This document shows, in pieces, positions 23,863-29,890 of a DNA stretch of 40,246 bases. The translations under genes were made by a program, and so were the position numbers. The stretch comes from a virus. Where the stretch lies: positions 1 through 40,246 of IMG/VR virus record IMGVR_UViG_3300042881_003136; one strand, written 5' to 3'. A model generated the notes under the pieces. It saw nothing but the letters and a program-made list of their open reading frames with translations. It was not told the origin of the DNA and did not search any database. Numbering within the stretch: the first letter of the stretch is position 1; each line of letters opens with the position of its first letter.

Positions 23863-23878
23863 TGTGGTGTAAATCACA
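23863..23878. promoter_or_regulatory. CRP/GlxR-type box (proximal)
   Basis: TGTGGTGTAAATCACA, one mismatch. Centre 72.5 bases upstream of the -10. Confidence 0.6.
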
Positions 23879-23925
23879 CGGCTGAGCGTCTCATTATTTG
23901 GAATTACTGGCGGGTAAGTAGCAAA

Positions 23926-23948
23926 ATGTCTGCCCGTTCTGATAGACT
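23926..23948 (+). promoter_or_regulatory. TGTC-class promoter for 23985 operon
   Basis: ATGTCT, 11 bases ending TGA, TAGACT. The leader begins with a 5-bp hairpin CTTAC-AGA-GTAAG (23946-23958). Confidence 0.78.
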
Positions 23949-23984
23949 TACAGAGTAAGAAAATAAAGAAAGGAAGTAGTCACA

Positions 23985-24185
23985 ATGGCTAACTTATACA
24001 CAATACAAGACCTTTTAATAGGTAAAAAATACGATAGCAATTCTCTAAGTGGAGTAATTGTATCTGCTGAAAAATCTAACCAACCAATTTGGTATGGTGA
24101 AAATACTGATGCTTATTTAGTAGAAATTAACTGCGGAACTTTGAAAAACCAATTCCGCACAATAGCAGTAAAGGTTGGTGAATAA
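23985..24185 (+). CDS. Small beta-rich hypothetical protein
   Basis: 66 aa, starts MANLYTIQDLLIGKKYDSNS, with AAAGGAAG upstream. The alternating pattern of the second half (AYLVEINCGTLKNQFRTIAV) suggests an SH3- or OB-like small barrel. It is the first gene of a five-gene operon. No family is recognised. Confidence 0.6.
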   Translation: MANLYTIQDLLIGKKYDSNSLSGVIVSAEKSNQPIWYGENTDAYLVEINCGTLKNQFRTIAVKVGE

Positions 24186-24187
24186 TA

Positions 24188-24310
24188 ATGGGTTATGTTG
24201 AAATCTTTCGCCTTGATGAGCAAGGTGCTGGCTGGGTAGATTTATCTGAGGCTACCCCGCAGGAATTATTAGACTTAGAAATTGGATTATTTCAGGAAGG
24301 TGCTATCTAA
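24188..24310 (+). CDS. Small acidic hypothetical protein
   Basis: 40 aa, starts MGYVEIFRLDEQGAGWVDLS and ends in an acidic helix. It is separated by 2 bases from the upstream stop and overlaps the next start by one base. Function unknown. Confidence 0.55.
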   Translation: MGYVEIFRLDEQGAGWVDLSEATPQELLDLEIGLFQEGAI

Positions 24311-24426
24311 TGATAAACTCCGTAATGAGATTTGATTGCAACGAATGTTCAGGCTCAGGCTTGATTTTTTGGGGCGATAATGATAACTATGATGTTGAAA
24401 CTTGCGAATGTGAGGTGCTAGTTTGA
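24310..24426 (+). CDS. Small zinc-binding protein, paralogue of 25120-25305
   Basis: 38 aa. CNECSGSGLIFWGDNDNYDV followed by ETCECE gives CxxCxGxG ... CxC, like half of a DnaJ-type zinc finger. The gene at 25120 has the same order (CGWCYGQGWQ, GND-DYDV, CECN), so both derive from one ancestor. Possibly a protein-interaction module. Confidence 0.65.
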   Translation: MINSVMRFDCNECSGSGLIFWGDNDNYDVETCECEVLV

Positions 24427-24614
24427 TACCAGCAACAATAACAACCTTTTCAGGAGAAGTAAAAAAACTAGAGTTTATAAATCCTAATGCAGTTGATTTT
24501 TTTACAAAGAAATTGCCTGCAGTATTGCCCGAAAATGTTTCGGTATATTTTGAATGTGACTTATTAGATTTGCGTGGAACAATTAGAAGCGCAATTAAAT
24601 CGGATGGAGAATAA
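24423..24614 (+). CDS. Small hypothetical protein, paralogue of 22210-22398
   Basis: 63 aa from a TTG start that overlaps the previous TGA (TTGA). It shares the SGEV, IN-x-NAV-x2-F, LP-x-VLP and V-x-F-x-CDLL pattern with the 62-aa product at 22210. The paralogues differ mainly at the ends. Function unknown. Confidence 0.6.
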   Translation: MIPATITTFSGEVKKLEFINPNAVDFFTKKLPAVLPENVSVYFECDLLDLRGTIRSAIKSDGE

Positions 24615-24615
24615 A

Positions 24616-24816
24616 ATGAAAACAATTAAACACTCTTTAGATTTTGTAACTGAGTTAGATGAAAATGACCCAACTGCTAAAAGATTATTAGCGATACCTG
24701 AAAATGAAAGAGAAATGTTGTTAAAAGATATGTTAATTAATATGTTTGATTTGGACAGTTTAATTGATGCAGTAAATGCTGGCAACTCTTGGGCTCATCT
24801 AAAACTTTTAAAATAA
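24616..24816 (+). CDS. Small acidic helical protein
   Basis: 66 aa from the ATG at 24616, with GGAGA 5 bases upstream; a longer in-frame start at 24574 overlaps the previous gene and is less likely. It begins MKTIKHSLDFVTELDENDPT and is helical with an amphipathic C-terminal half. It is the last gene of its operon. Confidence 0.6.
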   Translation: MKTIKHSLDFVTELDENDPTAKRLLAIPENEREMLLKDMLINMFDLDSLIDAVNAGNSWAHLKLLK

Positions 24817-24827
24817 AAAGCTTGGAT

Positions 24828-24869
24828 CGGGTGTGGCGACACGCCCGACCGAGGGGCCCCGCCCGAAAT
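24828..24869. repeat. GC-rich inverted repeat (operon boundary element)
   Basis: CGGGTGTGGCGACACGCCCG forms an imperfect hairpin and is followed by GAGGGGCCCCGCCCG, with the palindrome GGGGCCCC. Same family as 22981. Confidence 0.65.
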
Positions 24870-24907
24870 GTCCGATTTACGTAGATTAAGTAGATTGCCT
24901 GGAAAGT

Positions 24908-24923
24908 TGTGAAATAGATCACA
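24908..24923. promoter_or_regulatory. CRP/GlxR-type box
   Basis: TGTGAAATAGATCACA, perfect TGTGA-N6-TCACA. Centre 52.5 bases upstream of the -10 at 24968. Confidence 0.7.
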
Positions 24924-24950
24924 AAATTAAATTACGGCGTGTCGTAGAAA

Positions 24951-24973
24951 ATGTCACCCCAACCTGATAGGCT
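24951..24973 (+). promoter_or_regulatory. TGTC-class promoter for 24998 operon
   Basis: ATGTCA, 11 bases ending TGA, TAGGCT. The leader begins with a 6-bp hairpin CTTAGA-TTA-TCTAAG directly before AAAGGA. Confidence 0.78.
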
Positions 24974-24997
24974 TAGATTATCTAAGAAAGGAAAACT

Positions 24998-25120
24998 ATG
25001 AAAGACTACTACGACGAATACTATGATGATTACTATTCTAAAGAACTGCCACCTAGCGGTGATAGTTGTTATTGTCGCACTATGGTGTTATGCTCTAATT
25101 GTATGAAGGGATACAAATAA
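24998..25120 (+). CDS. Small Tyr/Asp- and Cys-rich protein
   Basis: 40 aa. The first half is Tyr/Asp repeats (MKDYYDEYYDDYYSKE); the second has CYC and CSNC, enough ligands for one zinc ion. AAAGGAAA precedes the ATG and the stop is shared with the next start. No family is recognised. Confidence 0.6.
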   Translation: MKDYYDEYYDDYYSKELPPSGDSCYCRTMVLCSNCMKGYK

Positions 25121-25305
25121 TGGGAAAGTTTAAGGAAAGTATTACTAATATATTGACCTGCGGTTGGTGTTATGGTCAAGGCTGGCAATATGTCGGTAAT
25201 GATGTAGACTATGATGTATGGGCTTGTGAGTGTAATACTTACAATATACCTGCTGATGAAATACTGGAGTACCACCAATTATTCAAAACTAAGGAGAACG
25301 CATAA
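25120..25305 (+). CDS. Small zinc-binding protein, paralogue of 24310-24426
   Basis: 61 aa from the ATG at 25120. TCGWCYGQGWQYVGNDVDYD followed by VWACECN repeats the CxxCxGxG...CxC layout of the 38-aa product at 24310, with a longer acidic helical C-terminus. It is linked by one-base overlaps to both neighbours. Confidence 0.65.
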   Translation: MGKFKESITNILTCGWCYGQGWQYVGNDVDYDVWACECNTYNIPADEILEYHQLFKTKENA

Positions 25306-25514
25306 TGGAATATAACTACTCAATTACCACTTCCTATGACGGGGAGTTGGTTCACACCCTGCGTGTTAGCGATATGCTAGAGGCAGTAGACGCTTGGAAT
25401 AAATGTGTAGATTTTGGCGACGCTAAAGAATACGCAACCTATAACTTGTCCGACCCAACGGGTAAGATGTATACAAAGAACTTCTATAGAAATGGAGTAG
25501 TAAGTGGGAAATAA
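25305..25514 (+). CDS. Small hypothetical protein
   Basis: 69 aa, starts MEYNYSITTSYDGELVHTLR, with AAGGAG upstream. Predicted alpha/beta with a helix at DMLEAVDAWNKCVDFGDAKE. It overlaps the next gene by 11 bases. Function unknown. Confidence 0.62.
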   Translation: MEYNYSITTSYDGELVHTLRVSDMLEAVDAWNKCVDFGDAKEYATYNLSDPTGKMYTKNFYRNGVVSGK

Positions 25515-25815
25515 TCTATCTCAGGAATTAGCCGAAGGTCTATTAGACTTAGACTTAGAAACTCAGATAACAATTCAATTAAGGAATAATCATTATCCGC
25601 CCGTTCCTTATTCAATGGTTCAACCTTGTATTGACGCTATTGACGCTTACAATGATGGTGAGCATGATAAGTTAATTCAATTACCAACCGACGGGTTTGA
25701 TGCTAATGGTGAGCCGTTCCAAATTACTTGGCGTGGTAAAACTTCAGCACCTGCTCATGCCTTAGTTGAAGCACACCACTTAGAAAATTGGATTATAGAA
25801 AGAGAGTTGTGTTAA
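25504..25815 (+). CDS. Hypothetical protein
   Basis: 103 aa from a GTG start. It begins MGNNLSQELAEGLLDLDLET and has the segment QLRNNHYPPVPYSMVQPCID, then an acidic, beta-rich C-terminal half. The product is acidic and soluble. It is the last coding gene before tRNA-Asp, presumably on the same transcript. No family is recognised. Confidence 0.62.
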   Translation: MGNNLSQELAEGLLDLDLETQITIQLRNNHYPPVPYSMVQPCIDAIDAYNDGEHDKLIQLPTDGFDANGEPFQITWRGKTSAPAHALVEAHHLENWIIERELC

Positions 25816-25831
25816 TTTATAATTAAATAAA

Positions 25832-25905
25832 GGTTCGTTAGCTCAGTTGGTTAGAGCGCTACCCTGTCACGGTAGAGGTCACGGGTTCAAGTCCCGTACG
25901 AATCG
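25832..25905 (+). tRNA. tRNA-Asp (anticodon GTC)
   Basis: Acceptor GGTTCGT (25832-25838) pairs with ACGAATC (25898-25904). The D arm has AGCTCAGTTGGTTAGAGC, the anticodon stem CTACC/GGTAG encloses CTGTCAC (anticodon GTC), and the T arm is CACGG-GTTCAAG-TCCCGT-like. CCA is not encoded. It serves GAC/GAT codons, frequent in the acidic small proteins here. Confidence 0.93.
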
Positions 25906-25908
25906 CAA

Positions 25909-25931
25909 CACGCCCGAACGGGGCGCCCCGC
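25909..25931. repeat. GC-rich inverted repeat (operon boundary element)
   Basis: CACGCCCGAA then CGGGGCGCCCCG (25919-25930), a 12-base perfect palindrome. It immediately follows tRNA-Asp and may end its transcript. Confidence 0.65.
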
Positions 25932-25980
25932 ATTTTCTGGCATTTACGTACATTAAGCAGAGCCCCACAAAATTTGTGGA

Positions 25981-26003
25981 ATGTCAGTCAAAGCTGCTAG
26001 AAT
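25981..26003 (+). promoter_or_regulatory. TGTC-class promoter, leaderless, for Gp88-like gene
   Basis: ATGTCA, 11 bases ending TGC, TAGAAT, then exactly 6 bases to the ATG at 26010. A different palindrome, CCACAAAATTTGTGG (25965-25979), abuts the TGTC element. Confidence 0.75.
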
Positions 26004-26009
26004 TAAATC

Positions 26010-26729
26010 ATGAAGCTAAAAAGATCAAATGACAGGAAGGTGGCCAACCTTGTCACAAAAAATGGAAAGCAAGCCGCTATGGCAAATACTTTTGGATTAC
26101 CTGCTGGTAAAGAATTCTCATGTCCTGGCGCTACTAGTATATGCGAAAGTGTCTGCTACGCAGGAAAGCTTGAAAAACTCTTCAAAGGAGTAAAAACTAA
26201 TCTGCTGCATAACTGGGAGCTCCTTAAGGACGCAGATCTTCAGACAATGTACTCTCTAATTTCTGACATGATCTCAGAATTTAAAACAGAATGCGTAAAG
26301 AAAAATGCGCCTATGTTATTCCGTATACACTGGGACGGAGATTTTTTTAACGAAGACTACACACATGCATGGAAGCTGGTTATTGAAGAACAGCCCGATA
26401 TTAAATTTTGGGTATATACTCGTGTTAAGTCCGCTGCACTAATTCTTAAAGACATCCCTAACTTATCACTATATTATTCTACGGATGATGAGAATCTACC
26501 AATTGCTACAGAATTAAAACAGGTTAACGGTGTTAGACTTGCATACCTAGGAAAAACTTTTGCTCTTACAGAAACTAAGATGAAAGAAATAACTGGCAAA
26601 GTTGGTGCAAAGTGCCCTGAAAACAATAAGTCTATTCCGCTAATTAGCAATGCAGGATCTGCCTGCGTCTCTTGTGGATTGTGTGTATACGGTAAGGCGG
26701 ATATTCGATTTAGCGCTACCAAAAAATAG
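26010..26729 (+). CDS. Gp88-family protein
   Basis: 239 aa. Recognised from actinophages such as mycobacteriophage L5 gp88: Cys-rich start FSCPGATSICESVCYAGKLE, central FRIHWDGDFFNEDYTHAWKL, the conserved FWVYTRVKSA, and a C-terminal CVSCGLCVYGKA. Eight cysteines suggest one or two metal or Fe-S centres, and the central part resembles a TIM-barrel-like enzyme core. The biochemical role is not established. Here it is predicted to be translated from a leaderless mRNA made by the TGTC-class promoter. Confidence 0.88.
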   Translation: MKLKRSNDRKVANLVTKNGKQAAMANTFGLPAGKEFSCPGATSICESVCYAGKLEKLFKGVKTNLLHNWELLKDADLQTMYSLISDMISEFKTECVKKNAPMLFRIHWDGDFFNEDYTHAWKLVIEEQPDIKFWVYTRVKSAALILKDIPNLSLYYSTDDENLPIATELKQVNGVRLAYLGKTFALTETKMKEITGKVGAKCPENNKSIPLISNAGSACVSCGLCVYGKADIRFSATKK

Positions 26730-26742
26730 TTAGGGCCCATTA

Positions 26743-26835
26743 ATGATTTGGTTTGTTGTTGTTGCTGCAGCGGGGATTGTTGTGGTCCCCGTTGCAGGGG
26801 TTTTTATTTTATTTAGATCAGCTCGTAATATATAG
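26743..26835 (+). CDS. Possible 30-aa membrane peptide (contains a terminator)
   Basis: 30 codons: MIWFVVVAAAGIVVVPVAGV then FILFRSARNI, a single hydrophobic helix with a basic end. No clear ribosome-binding site is seen. The central DNA forms a strong terminator hairpin, so the reading frame may be accidental or the terminator may have co-opted a small membrane gene. Confidence 0.35.
   Translation: MIWFVVVAAAGIVVVPVAGVFILFRSARNI
26766..26810 (+). terminator. Rho-independent terminator after Gp88-like gene
   Basis: TGCAGCGGGGA (26766-26776) pairs with TCCCCGTTGCA (26786-26796) with one G-T pair, 9-base loop, then GGGG and TTTTTATTTT. Confidence 0.85.
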
Positions 26836-26838
26836 CGC

Positions 26839-26854
26839 TGCGAGGCGCCCCGCA
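26839..26854. repeat. GC-rich inverted repeat (operon boundary element)
   Basis: TGCGAGGCGCCCCGCA, a near-palindrome around GGCGCC, same family as 22981. Confidence 0.6.
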
Positions 26855-26879
26855 AATCCATTTTGTCAAATTAAGAACG

Positions 26880-26895
26880 TGTGATTTTTCCCACA
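26880..26895. promoter_or_regulatory. CRP/GlxR-like box
   Basis: TGTGATTTTTCCCACA, one mismatch. Centre 71.5 bases upstream of the -10 at 26959. Confidence 0.5.
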
Positions 26896-26941
26896 AAAAT
26901 AATCAGTAAAATGTCCGATTTGCCCTATTCATAAATTGTAA

Positions 26942-26964
26942 ATGTCGGTCAGTTCTGATAGAGT
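26942..26964 (+). promoter_or_regulatory. TGTC-class promoter for 26991
   Basis: ATGTCG, 11 bases ending TGA, TAGAGT. A weak TTGTAA lies 18 bases upstream of the -10. Confidence 0.75.
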
Positions 26965-26990
26965 TGTATTACTAAACGAAAGGAAGCACA

Positions 26991-27140
26991 ATGGCAAATA
27001 CACCAAAAATCGGTGAAACAATTACCACTACCAAGTCTGGTATTACAGGCAAGGTTGAGGAAGTTGTAAAGAACGCATCTGGCTCGGTGCGTGTCCGTCT
27101 AACAGTAGATGGAAAGCCACGCTGGACTACTATCAAGTAG
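26991..27140 (+). CDS. Small beta-barrel-like hypothetical protein
   Basis: 49 aa, starts MANTPKIGETITTTKSGITG with AAAGGAAG upstream. KVEEVVKNASGSVRVRLTVD continues a pattern of four or five short strands, as in KOW/SH3-like folds that bind RNA or DNA. It is monocistronic with its own promoter, implying a product needed in quantity. No named family. Confidence 0.65.
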   Translation: MANTPKIGETITTTKSGITGKVEEVVKNASGSVRVRLTVDGKPRWTTIK

Positions 27141-27156
27141 CAAGCAACGCCACCTG

Positions 27157-27181
27157 AGCAAGTGGAGGGATAAACTGCTCA
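27157..27181 (+). terminator. Weak hairpin, possible terminator
   Basis: TGAGCA (27157-27162) and TGCTCA (27176-27181) form a 6-bp stem around a 13-base loop, followed by ACAAAAACC. There is no T-run. It separates 26991 from the next promoter. Confidence 0.3.
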
Positions 27182-27193
27182 ACAAAAACCCTA

Positions 27194-27216
27194 GTGTCTG
27201 ACCCCTATGTTAGACT
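27194..27216 (+). promoter_or_regulatory. TGTC-class promoter for 27254
   Basis: GTGTCT, 11 bases ending TGT, TAGACT. No CRP-type box upstream. Confidence 0.7.
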
Positions 27217-27253
27217 TAAATAACAACAACAAAAGAAAAGGAAACCCTACACA

Positions 27254-27679
27254 ATGGCAAGAAGCGGAAAAGCGATACAGGTAAAAATCGCAACTACTAA
27301 GGTTATCAAAGCCTTAGAAATAAGATTAGCCAAACTAGAGGCTGATTACACAAAGCAAGATGAAAACGAAGCAAAGTATCAGAAGGCTATGGAAAAATGG
27401 CGTAAAGAAATTGGCAAGTGGGCTATTGCTAATTTTGCTAAAGCAGAAAACCTACGCACCAACTATCGTCAATGGAACAGAACTCTCAATGTTGATTTTG
27501 ATTTAATCGTTGATGAGAAAGACTTTCCTGCCGAGCCAACTAAGGACTACGAGCAACTACATCAGCATACTTATCGTGAGATGAAAGATGAGATGGAAAA
27601 TGCTATCCGTATCCTTAAAATGACCGACGAGGAAACAGTAAATACAAGCACTTACAATGCTATTGCTCGTTATCTATAA
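27254..27679 (+). CDS. Hypothetical basic coiled-coil protein
   Basis: 141 aa, starts MARSGKAIQVKIATTKVIKA, with AAAGGAAA upstream. Residues 15-75 are a long charged helix (KALEIRLAKLEADYTKQDEN and beyond) suitable for coiled-coil dimerisation; the C-terminal half is helical and acidic. It is monocistronic. Similar charged helical proteins appear in actinophage early regions, but none has a known role. Confidence 0.68.
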   Translation: MARSGKAIQVKIATTKVIKALEIRLAKLEADYTKQDENEAKYQKAMEKWRKEIGKWAIANFAKAENLRTNYRQWNRTLNVDFDLIVDEKDFPAEPTKDYEQLHQHTYREMKDEMENAIRILKMTDEETVNTSTYNAIARYL

Positions 27680-27768
27680 TTCCCACTAGGGAAAAAGTCC
27701 TGAGCATGACTACTAAAACTGCTCCCAATTTTTCATAAGCCGTGATCTAAATAAGCTATAAGCAACAC

Positions 27769-27791
27769 GCCCGACTGCGGGGTGCCCCGCA
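27769..27791. repeat. GC-rich inverted repeat (operon boundary element)
   Basis: CGCCCGAC then TGCGGGGTGCCCCGCA (27776-27791), a perfect 7-bp inverted repeat almost identical to that at 23800. Confidence 0.7.
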
Positions 27792-27851
27792 CAAATCGGA
27801 CATTTACGACATTAAGTAAGAATGCCGTAGATTCCCAAGATAAGTAGACAA

Positions 27852-27874
27852 ATGTCAGCCAACCCTGATAGACT
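27852..27874 (+). promoter_or_regulatory. TGTC-class promoter for DUF932 gene
   Basis: ATGTCA, 11 bases ending TGA, TAGACT; TAGACA at 27845-27850 is 18 bases from the -10. Confidence 0.75.
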
Positions 27875-27905
27875 TGATATAACAAAACAAATAGAAAGGC
27901 AAAAA

Positions 27906-28922
27906 ATGGCTCATAACCTAGAAGAGCAAGATGGTCAAGTTGCTTTTGCGTTACGTGGAAAACCTGCGTGGCACAATTTAGCAAATGCTATATTCGACCA
28001 AGAAGCAGAAATCTCAACTAAAGAGATGTTAGATTCTGCTAAATTATCTAACTGGAATGTCAGACTTGAAGACGTTGCAGAACATATCCCTAGCACATGG
28101 AGAAATAATTCAGAAAATTTCTTTGTGATTCGTGATAACCCATTCGACGCTGGCACTGATGTTTTATCTGTTGTCGGTTCACGTTATAAGGTAGTTCAGA
28201 ATGAAGATTTATTTGCGTTTGCTGATAATCTACATGATGGCAACCCTGATGTTAAGTGGGAGTCTGCTGGCTCATTAAAGAAGGGCAGAGTTGTATTCGG
28301 CTCCGTTGCAATTCCTCGTGAAATGGTATTAGACCCACAAGGTATCGCAGATACAACTAAGTTGTATTTAATTGTTTGGACTTCACATGATGGTTCTGTT
28401 GCAGTTCAGGCAGCAATCACACCCGTTCGTGTTGTTTGCCAAAATACTCTAAATCTTGCAATGCGTAACTCTAAGCAGTCATTCAAGATTCGTCATACTC
28501 AGACCGCTGAGGGAAGAATTCTCGCAGCACGTCAAGCACTTGGATTAACTTTTCAATATGCTGATGAGTTTGAGAAAGAGGCTCAGGAATTATTCCAGAC
28601 CGCTTTCACCGATAAGCAATTCTCTCAACTAATTAACACCATTTACCCTAAGCCTGAAAAAGACGCTAAGGGTGCACTAAAGAAATGGGAAAATAAAGTT
28701 GTTTTAATTGACGAGTTGTATCATAACTCACCAACTAATAGCACAATCAAGGGCACTGCTTGGGGCGCATTAAACGCTTTGACTGAGCGACTTGATTATT
28801 TCCGTTCTGCTCGCAAGAGTAATGGCGAAGCAATGTTTGCTTCCGCTTCAGGTTTTGACGCTCAGATTAACTCTGAGAAAAATAAAATTCTGAAGATGGT
28901 TAAAGAATTCGCTAAAGCGTAA
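27906..28922 (+). CDS. DUF932 phage/plasmid-like protein
   Basis: 338 aa from the ATG at 27906 (MAHNLEEQDGQVAFALRGKP), which has AAAGG upstream; a start at 27852 would lie inside the promoter. Family motifs: GKPAWHNLA, the DVLSVVGSRYKVVQNEDLF segment, ITPVRVVCQNTLNLAMR and the C-terminal NNP-like KGTAWGALNALTERLDYFRS. Members occur in many phages and plasmids, often near DNA-metabolism genes; the mechanism is unknown. It has its own strong promoter and terminator, so it is probably abundant. Confidence 0.88.
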   Translation: MAHNLEEQDGQVAFALRGKPAWHNLANAIFDQEAEISTKEMLDSAKLSNWNVRLEDVAEHIPSTWRNNSENFFVIRDNPFDAGTDVLSVVGSRYKVVQNEDLFAFADNLHDGNPDVKWESAGSLKKGRVVFGSVAIPREMVLDPQGIADTTKLYLIVWTSHDGSVAVQAAITPVRVVCQNTLNLAMRNSKQSFKIRHTQTAEGRILAARQALGLTFQYADEFEKEAQELFQTAFTDKQFSQLINTIYPKPEKDAKGALKKWENKVVLIDELYHNSPTNSTIKGTAWGALNALTERLDYFRSARKSNGEAMFASASGFDAQINSEKNKILKMVKEFAKA

Positions 28923-28929
28923 TTCTAAA

Positions 28930-28963
28930 GTGGGGGGGCGAAAGCTCCCCCACATTTATTTTA
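28930..28963 (+). terminator. Rho-independent terminator after DUF932 gene
   Basis: GTGGGGGGGC-GAAA-GCTCCCCCAC, a 10-bp stem with a GAAA tetraloop, followed by ATTTATTTTAT. Confidence 0.88.
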
Positions 28964-28992
28964 TAAAGCTGCGTGAGCGGGGCGGGTCGGTG

Positions 28993-29008
28993 TGTGACGA
29001 AGATCTCA
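28993..29008. promoter_or_regulatory. CRP/GlxR-like box
   Basis: TGTGACGAAGATCTCA, one mismatch. Centre 62.5 bases upstream of the whiB-like -10, the same distance as at 21499. Confidence 0.5.
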
Positions 29009-29045
29009 TTACGTACGATCACCAAAATGCCACAGAATTTGGAGA

Positions 29046-29068
29046 ATGTCAGTTTGGTCTGCTACTAT
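29046..29068 (+). promoter_or_regulatory. TGTC-class promoter, leaderless, for WhiB-like gene
   Basis: ATGTCA, 11 bases ending TGC, TACTAT, then 5 bases to the ATG at 29074. Confidence 0.75.
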
Positions 29069-29073
29069 TAATT

Positions 29074-29304
29074 ATGAACAAAATATCGGGTTGGCAACTA
29101 GAGGCAAATTGTAGTCCTGATGACTTCGATTTATTCTTTAGTAATTCCAAAACAAAAAGAAAACAGGCGTTATCTCTATGTGGCACTTGCCCAGTTATAA
29201 ATGAATGCTTAGATTACGCTATGGAAAATAATGTAGAGCACGGTATATATGGTGGAAAAACTCCTGAACAAAGAAAGGTTCCAAGTGGACGTAGAAATAT
29301 ATGA
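29074..29304 (+). CDS. WhiB-like iron-sulfur transcription factor
   Basis: 76 aa from the ATG at 29074; longer frames start inside or upstream of the promoter. Four cysteines (Cys13, Cys36, Cys39, Cys45 in CSP and CGTCPVINEC) bind a 4Fe-4S cluster, and GIYGGKTPEQR (57-67) is the Wbl turn and basic region. WhiB proteins bind region 4 of the vegetative sigma factor and alter promoter choice. The family is restricted to actinobacteria and their phages. It is driven by a TGTC-class promoter, so it could regulate itself and that promoter set. Confidence 0.93.
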   Translation: MNKISGWQLEANCSPDDFDLFFSNSKTKRKQALSLCGTCPVINECLDYAMENNVEHGIYGGKTPEQRKVPSGRRNI

Positions 29305-29512
29305 AGTTAATTATGCATGTTCCCCTGGTGGTGTTGATTGCTGGGAATTAAATATCCAGGATTACGGGTATAGTAAATGCGTGTCTGATTTTAAGACTGC
29401 TGGAGACGCACTACAATATGTACTTGACAACTACCCACACGAGGAATTAAACTTAAATGTAAGGTCTCTCAACTGGTATTTTAAGGAGTTCGAAGATGAA
29501 TACGCAGTATAA
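29285..29512 (+). CDS. Small hypothetical protein
   Basis: 75 aa from a GTG at 29285 with AAAGG 6 bases upstream, overlapping whiB by 20 bases; an ATG at 29249 would overlap it by 56 bases. It reads MDVEIYEVNYACSPGGVDCW onward and ends FKEFEDEYAV. Predicted alpha/beta, acidic. It starts a long chain of overlapping small genes, probably co-transcribed with whiB. Confidence 0.6.
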   Translation: MDVEIYEVNYACSPGGVDCWELNIQDYGYSKCVSDFKTAGDALQYVLDNYPHEELNLNVRSLNWYFKEFEDEYAV

Positions 29513-29657
29513 ACCATATACAATAGATGAACTAGTAACTCATATTTATGAAGAAAATTTTTCTCACATAGATTTTATGGACAATATGGGTGGCGGAGAT
29601 TGTGATTGCCATATTCATACAACCCTTAATACTATATTAGAATACTGGGGTGAGTAA
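29496..29657 (+). CDS. Small hypothetical protein
   Basis: 53 aa, starts MNTQYKPYTIDELVTHIYEE, with AAGGAG upstream inside the previous gene. The GGGDCDCHIHTT segment has Cys and His residues that could bind metal. Overlaps both neighbours. No family is recognised. Confidence 0.6.
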   Translation: MNTQYKPYTIDELVTHIYEENFSHIDFMDNMGGGDCDCHIHTTLNTILEYWGE

Positions 29658-29890
29658 TGACTAGTTTCTTAGATAAAGAAAATGCAGAGATTGTTGCCAT
29701 AACATATACTGAAATAGGTGACCATTTATTTGAGCAATGGCATAATTCTAATTTAGATGAGGGAACATTTTGGGCTGATTACCAAATTGCTTTGATGTGT
29801 GATAGCAATTATCTAAAAGGTAGATTTAATCAGTTTTACAATTTAACACCCGATGAGGATGAATATATAGAATGGGATGAGGAAGCATAA
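29657..29890 (+). CDS. Small acidic hypothetical protein
   Basis: 77 aa, starts MTSFLDKENAEIVAITYTEI and ends NLTPDEDEYIEWDEEA. Strongly acidic, helical, with aromatic residues; such proteins are often DNA mimics or inhibitors, but that is only a possibility here. TAATG overlaps at both ends. Confidence 0.6.
   Translation: MTSFLDKENAEIVAITYTEIGDHLFEQWHNSNLDEGTFWADYQIALMCDSNYLKGRFNQFYNLTPDEDEYIEWDEEA

Noticed and set aside
22981-27791. Repeated GC-rich palindromes as a CRISPR array
   Set aside because: The repeats are hundreds to over a thousand bases apart, vary in sequence, and are separated by genes, not by uniform spacers. No cas gene is present.
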